DNA of 13,833 bases from Seohaeicola_A nanhaiensis (GCF_042654245.1 NZ_JBHSGI010000011.1:1-13833); one strand, 5' to 3'; positions 1 to 6,182 are shown, numbered from the stretch's first letter. Notes: a model not told the origin generated them from the letters alone. Made by a program: numbers and translations.

Positions 1-388
1 GGTCTGTCAGGTCCCCGAGTTCCAGCGCCAAAAGATCGCGATCCCAGCCCGCAGCTTCGGCCAGCCGGTTGTCGGCCAAAATGTAGGCCCGCTTTTGCGC
101 CTCGCTCAGGTGAGCCAGTTCAATGACCGGCACCTCGGCCAGTCCCAGCTTGCGTGCCGCCAGCACCCGCCCGTGCCCCGCGATAATGCCATTCTCGCCG
201 TCGACCAGAACTGGGTTGTTGAAACCGAACTCCCGGATCGATCCGGCGATCTGTGCGACCTGGGCTTCCGAATGCGTGCGGGCATTGTTGGCATAGGGAA
301 TCAGCATCTCTACCGGGCAATGTCGAATGGACGTCGCGCCGCGAAGGCCATCGCTGTCCAGGTCTTGTATCACTACTGTGCGTCCCAT
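1..388 (-). CDS. ParB-like N-terminal domain of a phage-type DNA methylase (partial, cut by window start)
   Basis: The first 129 residues are visible, read leftwards from an ATG at 388 with a G-rich ribosome site (GGGGGG) a few bases upstream. They form a ParB/Srx-like nuclease-fold domain: a PYANNARTHS stretch, then QVAQIAGSIREFGFNNPV, the IIAGHGR core motif, the VPVIEL strand and the segment QKRAYILADNRLAE. This order is typical of alphaproteobacterial phage proteins in which a ParB domain precedes an adenine or cytosine DNA methyltransferase; they usually sit near terminase or replication genes. The catalytic half would lie left of the window, so the methylase part is inferred from family architecture and not seen. 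A free-standing ParB-like protein is the alternative. It carries the same promoter box as the HTH/Prim-Pol operon near 10.1 kb. Confidence 0.85.
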   Translation of the reverse strand, partial: MGRTVVIQDLDSDGLRGATSIRHCPVEMLIPYANNARTHSEAQVAQIAGSIREFGFNNPVLVDGENGIIAGHGRVLAARKLGLAEVPVIELAHLSEAQKRAYILADNRLAEAAGWDRDLLALELGDLTD

Positions 389-435
389 GAGCCCCCCGTT
401 CGGAATTGGTCGTGTCCGTTTGCTTGCTTGGCTGA

Positions 436-475
436 AGTATATCTCTGTGTTTAAGTTACTGAAAGGATGACATTT
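436..475 (-). promoter_or_regulatory. Promoter/operator of the ParB-methylase gene, shared with the Prim-Pol operon
   Basis: Read on the minus strand, the box AAATGTCATCCTTT (475 to 462) is followed after 20 bases by TATACT (441 to 436), a good -10 hexamer, 47 bases before the ATG at 388. The same 14-base box, base for base, and the same TATACT 19 bases further on precede the HTH/Prim-Pol operon at 10184-10146. Between box and -10 the two sites are only loosely similar. The box lies at or just upstream of the expected -35, so it may be an activator site or an operator. That role is inferred. Confidence 0.6.
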
Positions 476-709
476 TTCCTCAATTTTCCGCGACAGTACG
501 CATTCGCCGACAAAGAGAGAGGCTAGCAGAGAATGACCAAGCAATGTCTGCGCGCACGCCGTTGAAATTTCGAACGGCCTAAGCAGCAATATCCGAGCAG
601 TAGATATCGAACTTCACGAAACCAGACGTCAATACACGGATCGTGCGAAGCCGCGGATCGTGATCAAGAGTGCGACAATCAGAGTGGCAGAAATACGTGA
701 TTATTCGGT
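476..709. other. Intergenic stretch without a recognisable gene
   Basis: Together with the promoter to its left this makes about 320 bases without a gene. The only repeat seen is a 9-base direct repeat CGGATCGTG at 637-645 and 654-662, copies 17 bases apart. Short open frames here have no ribosome site and no recognisable product. Confidence 0.5.
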
Positions 710-928
710 TTAGGTGCCCGATTCGGGCTCGTCGTTCATGGTGCGGCTCTGTTCATCGTCCGTAGCAAAGTTTCTTTGGTAGAGTGCGCGTGCACGGGAG
801 GTAAGACCGAACTTGGAAATATATTCGAGCAACACGGCTTCCAACTCCAGAATATCTAACATTTCAGTTGTTCGGCCAATGCAGGACGCATCGCGGTCAA
901 CGGGTCTGTAACCAGGCTGCTTTTTCAT
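710..928 (-). CDS. Small hypothetical protein (72 aa)
   Basis: Unrecognised. The ATG at 928 opens MKKQPGYRPVDRD and the frame ends in TAA at 710. The middle (about residues 23-45, MLDILELEAVLLEYISKFGLTSRA) looks like an amphipathic helical stretch, and the tail is acidic. The frame is open further upstream, but that part is basic, low in character and overlaps the neighbouring gene out of frame, so the internal ATG was chosen. No clear ribosome site precedes it. It overlaps the end of the upstream gene by 32 bases, so translation may depend on coupling. An internal ATG at 862 is another possible start. Confidence 0.45.
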   Translation of the reverse strand: MKKQPGYRPVDRDASCIGRTTEMLDILELEAVLLEYISKFGLTSRARALYQRNFATDDEQSRTMNDEPESGT

Positions 929-1202
929 AGGAGTATGTCCAAGTTGAAAATTCCTTGCAGGAGCCGCTCTGTAGATATTCCCGTCCGTTGATCTTGGATG
1001 GTAGGTTTTCCTGAATGAACTCTCCAGCCAGTTCCTGAGCGACTTCGAGAGATTCGATGTTCCGCGCGATCTGGAATCCGTCAATGAAGAGGTCAAATAC
1101 CAGTTGGCGTTCGATGTGATCCTGCGACATGACTGTCTGCTCTATTGAACGACGGGTCTCTGCATTGCAAGAATTGCTATTCTTCTCATCTCTTTGACGC
1201 AT
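897..1202 (-). CDS. Small hypothetical protein (101 aa)
   Basis: Unrecognised. The start at 1202 is supported by AGGAG nine bases upstream; a second ATG at 1130 (MSQDHIERQ) has a poorer site. The protein is soluble-looking, with a helical middle (IERQLVFDLFIDGFQIARNIESLEVAQELAGEFIQ, about residues 30-64) and an aromatic C-terminus (FSTWTYSYEKAAW). No catalytic motif is visible. It is divergent from the tyrosine recombinase at 1329 and overlaps the next small gene by 32 bases, so the pair is probably one transcript. A single ancestral gene broken by a frameshift in the overlap is an alternative. Confidence 0.5.
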   Translation of the reverse strand: MRQRDEKNSNSCNAETRRSIEQTVMSQDHIERQLVFDLFIDGFQIARNIESLEVAQELAGEFIQENLPSKINGREYLQSGSCKEFSTWTYSYEKAAWLQTR

Positions 1203-1281
1203 GCGACTTCGCTCCTGATCGTTCCAATGATCGAGCCACCCTTAATCCGAAAACATGAATGAAGAGTTAACACCGTACCTG

Positions 1282-1297
1282 TAAAATGATCATTGTA
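1282..1297. promoter_or_regulatory. Dyad between divergent genes, candidate operator
   Basis: AATGATCATT (1285-1294) is a perfect palindrome and extends to a 16-base dyad with one mismatched pair (1284/1295). It lies in the AT-rich gap between the divergent small gene (start 1202) and the recombinase (start 1329), 31 bases before the latter. A half copy, AATGATC, recurs at 1226-1232. It is placed to control both genes, but no regulator can be named. Confidence 0.35.
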
Positions 1298-1328
1298 AAC
1301 TGTTTGGCGCCCGGATTGGAGAATAATC

Positions 1329-2372
1329 ATGAAACAGACTTTCAACAGGGAACAAGAGCGTTTGGCGACAGTCGTGCAGGTCATGAAGGCACCTTCCGAA
1401 CGCAAAGACCAGCTGATAGAGGAATACCGCAGACGATCGGAAGCTGCATTTGCACCAAGTACGCTTCGAAACTACCGCGCGATGGTGCGCCAGTTCAGCG
1501 ACTGGTGTGTTCTTCGAGGCGTTGACCCTGTGCCGCCCGTGGACCCTCAGGTTGTTGCGTCCTATGTCGATGACATGGGAGGACGCATCAGGCCGACTAC
1601 CATCGAATTGCGATTGTGGGCCATTTCCGAAATGCACCGGGCGGCATTCCTGCCTACACCATGCCGACATAGACTGGTCGAACTGTCTCTTAAGGCTGTG
1701 AAACGAACATACGGTGCGGGTATCCGACAAGCTGCGCCGTTGGGAAAAAAGGAAATTCTCGAGGTTATTGCTTCTCTGGGAAACACACGAATCGAGCTGC
1801 GAGACAAGGCAGCCCTGTGGGTGGCCACGGACAGCTGGTGCCGGGCATCAGAAATCGTCGCGCTTCGGGTCAGGGATTTGATCCGTCAACCCGACGGTAC
1901 CAGTCTTTTGTTCATCAGAAGATCCAAGACCGATCCATACGGCCAAGGAGCCTACGCGTTTCTCTCCGGTCAAGGGACGACTGCGGTCTTGAAGTGGGTT
2001 CGAACCGCGAACTTGAGCCTGGACGATCCTCTGCTCACTAAGTCGCAATCCGGCGCCAATAGAATGACTCCGATGCACCCTGCAACATTGTCGAGGATAA
2101 TCAAACGCTGCACTGGCCGAGATGACCTTTCGGCACATAGCACACGGGTTGGTGGAGTACAGGATGCGTTCAGGCTTGGCTGTGACCTTTCTTCGATCAT
2201 GGTGGCAGGGCGTTGGACGTCCCCGGAAATGCCAGCGCGCTATGGGCGGAGAATTCTGGCCAGCCAATCTGCAGCTGCAGTGGTGTCCGAGGCTTTTGGG
2301 TCTGCCAGGATGAGTAATACAACGGAGGTAGACGGCGCGCAGCCGTCGGAGCAGCGCAAAGAGGAACGGTAA
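1329..2372 (+). CDS. Tyrosine recombinase / phage-type integrase
   Basis: A 347-residue site-specific recombinase that would cut and rejoin DNA through a 3'-phosphotyrosine. An N-terminal core-binding (SAM-like) domain covers about residues 35-130, with the typical APSTLRNYRAMVRQFSDWC helix, and the catalytic domain follows. The active-site set is visible: Arg172 (CRASEIVALR), Lys200 (RRSKTDPYG), His270 and Arg273 (HSTRVG), Trp296 (AGRWTS) in the usual His/Trp position, and nucleophile Tyr305 (ARYGRR). The set is complete, so the enzyme may be active. TTGGAG lies about nine bases before the ATG. Related enzymes act as integrases of islands or as dimer-resolution recombinases of alphaproteobacterial plasmids; the sequence does not decide between these. 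No tRNA or paired att repeat was found beside it. Confidence 0.9.
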   Translation: MKQTFNREQERLATVVQVMKAPSERKDQLIEEYRRRSEAAFAPSTLRNYRAMVRQFSDWCVLRGVDPVPPVDPQVVASYVDDMGGRIRPTTIELRLWAISEMHRAAFLPTPCRHRLVELSLKAVKRTYGAGIRQAAPLGKKEILEVIASLGNTRIELRDKAALWVATDSWCRASEIVALRVRDLIRQPDGTSLLFIRRSKTDPYGQGAYAFLSGQGTTAVLKWVRTANLSLDDPLLTKSQSGANRMTPMHPATLSRIIKRCTGRDDLSAHSTRVGGVQDAFRLGCDLSSIMVAGRWTSPEMPARYGRRILASQSAAAVVSEAFGSARMSNTTEVDGAQPSEQRKEER

Positions 2373-2398
2373 CTAAAGCGCGACCCGCCAAGTGAACA

Positions 2399-2512
2399 AT
2401 GAATCACCGCGGCCCCGGTTCTGCAGGCCTCGAAGAATGCCTGAGTTCGTTTCTCACCAGCCTCGCGCGGAACCTCGAAGCGCAGCCGATCAATATGGAC
2501 ATGCGCCCTTGA
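2399..2512 (+). CDS. Very small ORF (37 aa), possible gene remnant
   Basis: The frame begins at an ATG 27 bases after the recombinase and encodes a 37-residue peptide with an amphipathic centre (GLEECLSSFLTSLARNLEAQP). No convincing ribosome site precedes it. The central helix vaguely recalls the C-terminal part of PrlF/AbrB-type antitoxins, but the match is too weak to name it. It may be the remains of a gene truncated when the neighbouring insertion sequences arrived, or a chance frame. Confidence 0.25.
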   Translation: MNHRGPGSAGLEECLSSFLTSLARNLEAQPINMDMRP

Positions 2513-2715
2513 CGCTCTAAGGCAGATAACATGACGAGAAGCTTACTGCGGGGAGGCGTCGCCAATGGTCATCATGGACCTTGCCGGTAATGAGACCACG
2601 GCGCGTGCGTAACCCCATCAAGGCCACGGCCCGCGAGCCGATCAACAGGCCGGACATATGAGCGATTTCCGAAATCGTGCCGAATTCTCGATTGCGAATA
2701 GCAGCCGACACATAC
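2513..2715. other. Left flank of the composite insertion, no confident gene
   Basis: No confident gene lies between the 37-residue frame and the IS3 left end at 2716. A minus-strand frame (2517-2711, beginning GTG right at the IS edge) encodes AHMSGLLIGSRAVALMG and similar sequence, but it has no ribosome site of its own and no known family. It could be the tail of a gene cut by the IS. Confidence 0.4.
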
Positions 2716-2753
2716 TGACCTGCTCCCCTTGGAGTCCGCGTTTATAGGTTAGC
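2716..2753 (+). repeat. IS3 terminal inverted repeat, left
   Basis: The first 14 bases match the other end exactly. With a one-base gap, the AGTCC, CG, TTT and AGGTTAGC blocks also match. On the minus strand this is the downstream (orfB) end; the orfB stop at 2742-2744 lies inside the repeat. Confidence 0.85.
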
Positions 2754-2935
2754 TCTGTTCAGAGTTTGGTCCTCTCTTGACCGTTGGTGATACTCCCGTG
2801 GGGTGAGCCCGTCGAGGCTCGAGTGGGGGCGGTGATGGTTGTAGTCGTCGCGCCATGCCGCAATCAAATGGCGGGCATGGCCCAGGGTTGGGAACAGGTG
2901 CTCGTTCAGGCACTCGTCCCTGAGGCGGCCGTTGA
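2742..2935 (-). pseudogene. IS3 orfB transposase, 3' fragment
   Basis: The frame resumes with NGRLRDECLNEHLFPTLGHA, followed by WRDDYNHHRPHSSLDGLTPREYHQR, the characteristic C-terminus of IS3-family OrfB (rve_3 region), and stops at TAA 2744-2742. It continues the 5' fragment at 4283-4910: the residue before NGRLRDE should be the Phe of VESF, which lies on the other side of the IS110 insertion. The open frame runs some 100 bases into the inserted IS, but that part is not transposase sequence. Confidence 0.85.
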
Positions 2936-2941
2936 TGGGGA

Positions 2942-2953
2942 AGACGGCCCCGC
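2942..2953 (+). repeat. IS1111-type subterminal inverted repeat, left
   Basis: AGACGGCCCCGC, about six bases inside the left end; its exact reverse complement is at 4263-4274. Confidence 0.85.
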
Positions 2954-3003
2954 TCCTGAGATGGGACCGTATACTGGTCCTACTTTGCAGAAGGAGAATT
3001 TCC

Positions 3004-4023
3004 ATGAACCCAGCCACCGTGGGCCTTGATCTGGCCAAGAACGTATTTCACGTCCATGTCGCCGACGCGTCCGGCAGGACGCTCGACAGCAAGAGGCTTT
3101 CGCGTCGTGAGCTCTTACCCTTCTTCGAGTCACTACCCCCTTGCCTGATTGGCATCGAGGCGTGTGCAACTGCCCACAACTGGGCTCGACAGCTGCAGAG
3201 GATCGGCCATGACGTTCGTCTCATTCCTCCAGGTTACGTAAAACCCTTCGTGCGACGGGGCGCGAAGAACGACGCCACTGATGCGGCCGCCATTTGTGAA
3301 GCGGTGACCCGTCCCAACATGCGCTTTGTCCCGATCAAATCACGCGAGGATCAGGGATTTCTGATGCTGCATAGAGCCCGAGGGCTTTTGGTCCGTCAGA
3401 GAACGATGACAGCTTGTGCATTCCGGGCGCATTTGGCCGAGTATGGAGTTATCGTCGCACAGGGTAGGCACCGGGTCGATGCCCTCGTCGCGAAGCTGGA
3501 CGAGATACGAGAAGACCTTCCGGAAGATGCATGCTTCGCTTTGGATGCCCTCGTCCGGCAACTGGATGCGCTGAACCGGCAGATCGACGGCATCGAAGAC
3601 CGGTTGGCGGAGATCCACAAAACCAACTCCATCTGTCGCTTGCTTGCGACCATACCGGGGATCGGGCCGATTACCGCAACAGCCTTTGCAGCGAGCATCC
3701 CCGATCCGTCGGCGTTTCGGTCAGGGCGGGAGTTTGCTGCCTGGCTTGGACTGACGCCACGACAGAACTCGTCGGGGGGCAAGCACAGGCTTGGTGGCAT
3801 CACCAAACAAGGGGATCGGTATCTTCGCCATCTACTGGTCCTGGGAGCGCGCACTGTGGTCCGCTATCCAAAGGCCCGTTCCCGCGTCGATGGCCCATGG
3901 ATCGAGGCTTTGCTGGAACGGCGCCGACCCATGGTCGTTGCTGTCGCGGTCGCAAACAAGCTGGCGCGGACGATATGGGCAATGCTCTCCACAGGAGAGG
4001 TGTTCCGGACCGCTCACCCGTGA
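3004..4023 (+). CDS. IS110-family DEDD transposase (recombinase)
   Basis: A 339-residue enzyme that would move its element through a circular form, guided by an element-encoded RNA. The N-terminal RuvC-like domain (DEDD_Tnp_IS110) shows Asp9 (VGLDLAKN), Glu52 (GIEACA), Asp90 and Asp93 (KNDATDAAAI). A coiled-coil-like linker covers about residues 155-205. The C-terminal Transposase_20 domain begins at LLATIPGIGPITA (about 213) and contains the conserved serine region NSSGGKHRLGGITKQGDRYLR (about 255-275). An ideal AAGGAG site (2991-2996) fixes the start at 3004; the frame is open upstream to 2932, but that extension would cross the IS end. Length and key residues are normal, so it may be active. 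Confidence 0.93.
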   Translation: MNPATVGLDLAKNVFHVHVADASGRTLDSKRLSRRELLPFFESLPPCLIGIEACATAHNWARQLQRIGHDVRLIPPGYVKPFVRRGAKNDATDAAAICEAVTRPNMRFVPIKSREDQGFLMLHRARGLLVRQRTMTACAFRAHLAEYGVIVAQGRHRVDALVAKLDEIREDLPEDACFALDALVRQLDALNRQIDGIEDRLAEIHKTNSICRLLATIPGIGPITATAFAASIPDPSAFRSGREFAAWLGLTPRQNSSGGKHRLGGITKQGDRYLRHLLVLGARTVVRYPKARSRVDGPWIEALLERRRPMVVAVAVANKLARTIWAMLSTGEVFRTAHP

Positions 4024-4279
4024 AGGATCAACAAGCTAAGGAACAATGAGATGGCACAAGTGCAATAACAGCGTGATGGCAAATCGGCAGAGCTGAGGAT
4101 CGAGAAAGCCCGAAGAACTTTAAGCGCGCCTGAGCGCGTCCCGTTGATGAGGCCTCGATCCGCGGACACCATCAGGGCCAGCAGTCATGTATAGGCTGCA
4201 CGAACAGGCCGAATACATGAACGCACCGGCCGATGAAGATCACGTTCAAAACACTTGCGCCTGCGGGGCCGTCTATACA
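4024..4279 (+). ncRNA. Candidate seekRNA/bridge RNA region of the IS1111-type element
   Basis: IS1111-type elements encode their guide RNA in the non-coding stretch after the transposase, and this element has 256 bases there. Visible signals: TCATGTATAG (4185-4194) is the exact complement of the right end plus adjoining TGA (4273-4282), as expected of a donor guide, although it can also pair with ATACATGA at 4213-4220 as a hairpin. CCGTTGATG (4141-4149) matches the target/left junction (target part CCGTTGA, 2929-2935). AGAGCT (4089-4094) complements the right target flank AGCTCT (4283-4288). The short matches could be chance. RNA ends and fold were not determined. Confidence 0.5.
4263..4274 (+). 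repeat. IS1111-type subterminal inverted repeat, right
   Basis: GCGGGGCCGTCT, exact reverse complement of 2942-2953, about five bases inside the right end. Confidence 0.85.
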
Positions 4280-4282
4280 TGA

Positions 4283-4910
4283 AGCTCTCCACGAAGCCGT
4301 TCTGCATCGGCTTGCCGGGCGCGATGTAGTGCCATTCCACCTGGCGATCCTCCTGCCATTTGAGCATGGCGTTCGACGTCAGCTCGGTGCCGTTGTCGGA
4401 AACCACCATGCAGGGATATCCTCGCATTTCCGCGATCCGGTCCAGTTCTCGCGCCACTCGGATGCCGGAGAGCGACGTATCCACGACCGTCGCCAGGCAT
4501 TCCCGGCTGAAGTCATCGATCACGCAGAGAATGCGGAACCGGCGGCCGTCAGCCAGCGCATCCGACACGAAGTCGAGCGACCACCGCTGGTTTGGTCCCT
4601 GCGGGATCGCCATTGGCGCCCTGGTCCCGATCGCGCGCTTGCGTCCGCCCCGTTTACGGACGGTTAACCCTTCTTCTCGGTAGAGCCGGTACAGCTTCTT
4701 CCAGTTCACTTCCCAGCCTTCCCGTTTGAGCAGGATGTGCAGGCGGCGATAGCCGAACCGTCGCCGCTCTGACGCCAGTTCTTTCATCCTGGCGCGCAGC
4801 TCCGTATCCATCAGACGCTTTGACTTCCGCCGATAGACACGCGGATCGATCCCGGCCAGGGCACAGGCCCGCCGCTGCGAGTAGCTTCTCTCTTTCATGG
4901 CCCAGTCCAC
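4283..4910 (-). pseudogene. IS3 orfB transposase, 5' fragment
   Basis: The frame starts at GTG 4910 (or is entered by frameshift from orfA). An HTH_21 region follows (ERRRFGYRRLHILLKREG, about residues 49-66), then the rve integrase core. Two of the three DDE residues are clear: Asp in LDFVSDA and Asp in VVSDNGTEL. The catalytic Glu of GFVESF comes 36 residues after the second Asp (DD35E spacing) and is the last-but-two residue before the IS110 junction. The C-terminal part is at 2742-2935. The frame runs on to 4185 inside the inserted element and adds an unrelated tail (MYRRPRRRKCF). The product is almost certainly inactive. Confidence 0.88.
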
Positions 4911-4933
4911 CGCTTTCCTCCTCGAACCGGGCC

Positions 4934-5200
4934 TCAGAAGTTTTTTCCGAGCATCTCTTTCAGCGTCGCTACATCCATCATCTGCTCCGCAAGCATCTTC
5001 TTCAGTTTGGCGTTCTCGGCTTTCAGCGCCTTCAGCCGCTTGGCCTCGGCGACTTCCATGCCGCCATACTTGCGACGCCAGTTGTAGAAGGTCGCATCAC
5101 TGATCCCGTGCTTTCGGCATAGATCGGGCGCGCTCATGCCCGCCTGATGCTCCTTCAGAATGCCAATGATCTGCGCTTCGCTGAACCGTGATCTCTTCAT
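4934..5200 (-). CDS. IS3-family transposase OrfA (88 aa)
   Basis: The DNA-binding subunit of the IS3 element. An HTH_Tnp_1 (transposase_8) domain covers about residues 1-55: SEAQIIGILKEHQAG, then DLCRKHGISDATFYNWRRKYGG. A leucine-zipper-like helix follows (AKRLKALKAENAKLKKMLAEQMMDVATLKEML), used for OrfA/OrfAB association. GAGGAG lies eight bases before the ATG at 5200. The frame ends LGKNF-stop just after an A-AAA-AAC slip site. OrfA itself is intact although its partner OrfB is split. Confidence 0.92.
   Translation of the reverse strand: MKRSRFSEAQIIGILKEHQAGMSAPDLCRKHGISDATFYNWRRKYGGMEVAEAKRLKALKAENAKLKKMLAEQMMDVATLKEMLGKNF
4940..4946 (-). other. Programmed -1 ribosomal frameshift site, orfA to orfAB
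   Basis: On the minus strand the orfA codons GGA AAA AAC TTC TGA contain the classic heptamer A AAA AAC in the correct phase. Slipping back by one base continues as KLLRPGSRRKAVDWAMKERS, which joins the orfB frame without a stop. This is the usual way IS3 elements make the OrfAB fusion. Here the fusion would end prematurely at the IS110 insertion. Confidence 0.8.
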
Positions 5201-5226
5201 CGTCTGTCTCCTCGTTCGGAGAACAG

Positions 5227-5265
5227 GCTAACCTCAAAGCGAGGACTTTTCAGGGGAGCAGGTCA
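5227..5265 (-). repeat. IS3 terminal inverted repeat, right
   Basis: Read inwards on the minus strand it begins TGACCTGCTCCCCTG and ends AGGTTAGC, matching 2716-2753. It lies upstream of orfA. Confidence 0.85.
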
Positions 5266-5646
5266 GCTGACATTGCCACTACGGGGTTTTCGGCAGCTTT
5301 GTCCGCACTGCTGACCTTCGGGCCCTGGAGTATGTTGCACAGTGTCATGAAGGTCCAGCATGGGGAAGCCGCGCTGCGGCAATGATGATCCCGGCCAATG
5401 ACCGCTGTGGGCCGTAACTGCACGATTCTGCCTCTGACCACCGGCACCAACTTCCAAGCGCTTCGATGTGAACAAAAGCCGTTCCGCGCAACCTGCAGCT
5501 ATTCCCGAATCCAAGCGTTTTTAAGGGGCTGTCTTCGCTATGTTCGCAATCTGCGCCGGTTCACGGAGGTTCAGTGAACCTCTGAGCGCTTCGTAACGGC
5601 GAGCTGCCAGTAGCTTTGAGCAACATTCGCGACTAGGCTAGGCTGG
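5266..5646. other. Intergenic stretch beside the IS3 right end, no confident gene
   Basis: About 380 bases. Two overlapping minus-strand frames (to 5250 and 5263) end at or inside the IS edge. They have no ribosome site and no recognisable family, although fragments such as GFPMLDLHDTVQH look protein-like, so a degraded gene is possible. The one clear structure is the palindrome at 5566-5582. Confidence 0.4.
5566..5582. repeat. 17-bp perfect palindrome
   Basis: GAGGTTCA and TGAACCTC flank a single central G. A further GGTTCA lies just to the left (5559-5564). It could be a regulator site or fold as a short hairpin (GAGGTT/AACCTC) beyond the 3' end of the minus-strand gene at 5647. No T-run follows, so it is not a typical terminator. 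Confidence 0.4.
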
Positions 5647-5937
5647 TCATGGTCTGCGCCTGCCGTCGCTGTACAGTCCAGCGAATTTGGCTCCATCGGT
5701 TTCGTCGAACCATTCTGAGGAGCGGAGCAAGCGCGTTTCGTCCACCAGCGTCACTCGGTCTTCGTCGACGTATATCGCAGGCTCGCCTGTGCGTAGCTGA
5801 TAGCGCACAGCTATCCTGGCTTGGCGTTTTTGAGATCGGTTGCCTTCAGCAGTAGCCGACCGTGGGTCTCTGCTCTCAATCACACAGTACTCGTTCGAAG
5901 CCTTATCGACAAATTTTGCCCAGCGAACCACTTTCAC
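5647..5937 (-). CDS. Hypothetical protein (96 aa)
   Basis: Unrecognised. It starts at a GTG (MKVVRWAKFVDKASNEYCVIES) about five bases after a G-run (GGGGGG). The protein is hydrophilic and charged with a plausible beta-rich C-terminal half (RYQLRTGEPAIYVDEDRVTLVDETRLLRSSEWF). There is no membrane segment and no known motif. Codon use looks coding-like. It lies 90 bases downstream of the small membrane peptide gene on the same strand and could share its transcript. Confidence 0.45.
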   Translation of the reverse strand: MKVVRWAKFVDKASNEYCVIESRDPRSATAEGNRSQKRQARIAVRYQLRTGEPAIYVDEDRVTLVDETRLLRSSEWFDETDGAKFAGLYSDGRRRP

Positions 5938-6027
5938 AATGTCCCCCCGCGAACTTTAAGGTCTCGCGCTACGCGCCATTGGGAAACTATATTACGCAGG
6001 GATGGTTCCCGTCAGCCAGGTCGCGCC

Positions 6028-6108
6028 TCACATCGATACAACCACCCATATTCCCAGGATGGACAACGTCAACGAAATCACGAGCGCGAATATATCGAAT
6101 CTAGACAT
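6028..6108 (-). CDS. Small single-helix membrane peptide (26 aa)
   Basis: A very short gene with a near-ideal ribosome site: AAGGAGG ends five bases before the ATG at 6108. The peptide reads MSRFDIFALVISLTLSILGI followed by WVVVSM and a TGA stop. After a short N-terminus with one Arg, almost all of it is one hydrophobic helix of about 20 residues, long enough to span the membrane. The size and form fit either a small subunit or regulator of a membrane complex or a type I toxin-like peptide; the sequence does not decide. The leader (6133-6182) can form competing hairpins. Its family is not recognised. Confidence 0.6.
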   Translation of the reverse strand: MSRFDIFALVISLTLSILGIWVVVSM

Positions 6109-6132
6109 GAACACCTCCTTGCCCGCCTGTCG

Positions 6133-6182
6133 AGTTGGAAATGTGGTGAGATGCCTCATCGGAACTTCTAAAGGTTCCAACT
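6133..6182 (-). promoter_or_regulatory. Leader of the small membrane gene with mutually exclusive hairpins
   Basis: AGTTGGAA (6133-6140) can pair with TTCCAACT (6175-6182), 8 bp. The same right-hand stretch also contains GTTCC (6174-6178), which can pair with GGAAC (6161-6165). The two structures exclude each other. They lie just upstream of the ribosome site (6112-6120) of the 26-residue gene. A switch or attenuator role is only an inference. Confidence 0.35.

Larger units (their letters stand above)
2936..4282 (+). mobile_element. IS110-family element, IS1111-type, inserted in IS3 orfB
   Basis: Joining the orfB halves across this stretch restores a normal IS3 OrfB, so the net insertion is 1,347 bp. 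TGA occurs at both junctions (2933-2935 and 4280-4282); the exact cut within it is ambiguous, as expected for IS110 members, which recombine at a short core and leave no long duplication. A 12-base perfect inverted repeat lies just inside each end (2942-2953 and 4263-4274), the mark of the IS1111 subgroup. The left non-coding end is short (about 70 bases) and the right end long (about 256 bases), again IS1111-like. Confidence 0.87.
2716..5265 (-). mobile_element. IS3-family element (IS407-like), interrupted by an IS110-family element
   Basis: The ends are related inverted repeats starting TGACCTGCTCCCC, at 2716-2753 and 5227-5265. Without the 1,347-bp inner insertion the element is about 1,203 bp, the usual size for IS3 family members. 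It carries orfA (4934-5200) and orfB, the latter split in two, with a standard -1 frameshift signal between them. The OrfA and OrfB sequences resemble the IS407 group. No target-site duplication is visible: the four bases outside the left end (ATAC) differ from those outside the right end (GCTG). The outer ends may therefore have been rearranged after insertion. Confidence 0.88.

Noticed and set aside
637..662. Nine-base direct repeat as an iteron or att site
   Set aside because: There are only two copies, no A+T-rich origin-like context and no partner copy elsewhere in the window.
4233..4683. Plus-strand frames in the IS3 element
   Set aside because: They are antisense shadows of orfB.
5250..5514. 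Two minus-strand frames ending at the IS3 edge
   Set aside because: They overlap each other in different frames, have no ribosome site and no recognisable product. At most they are remnants.
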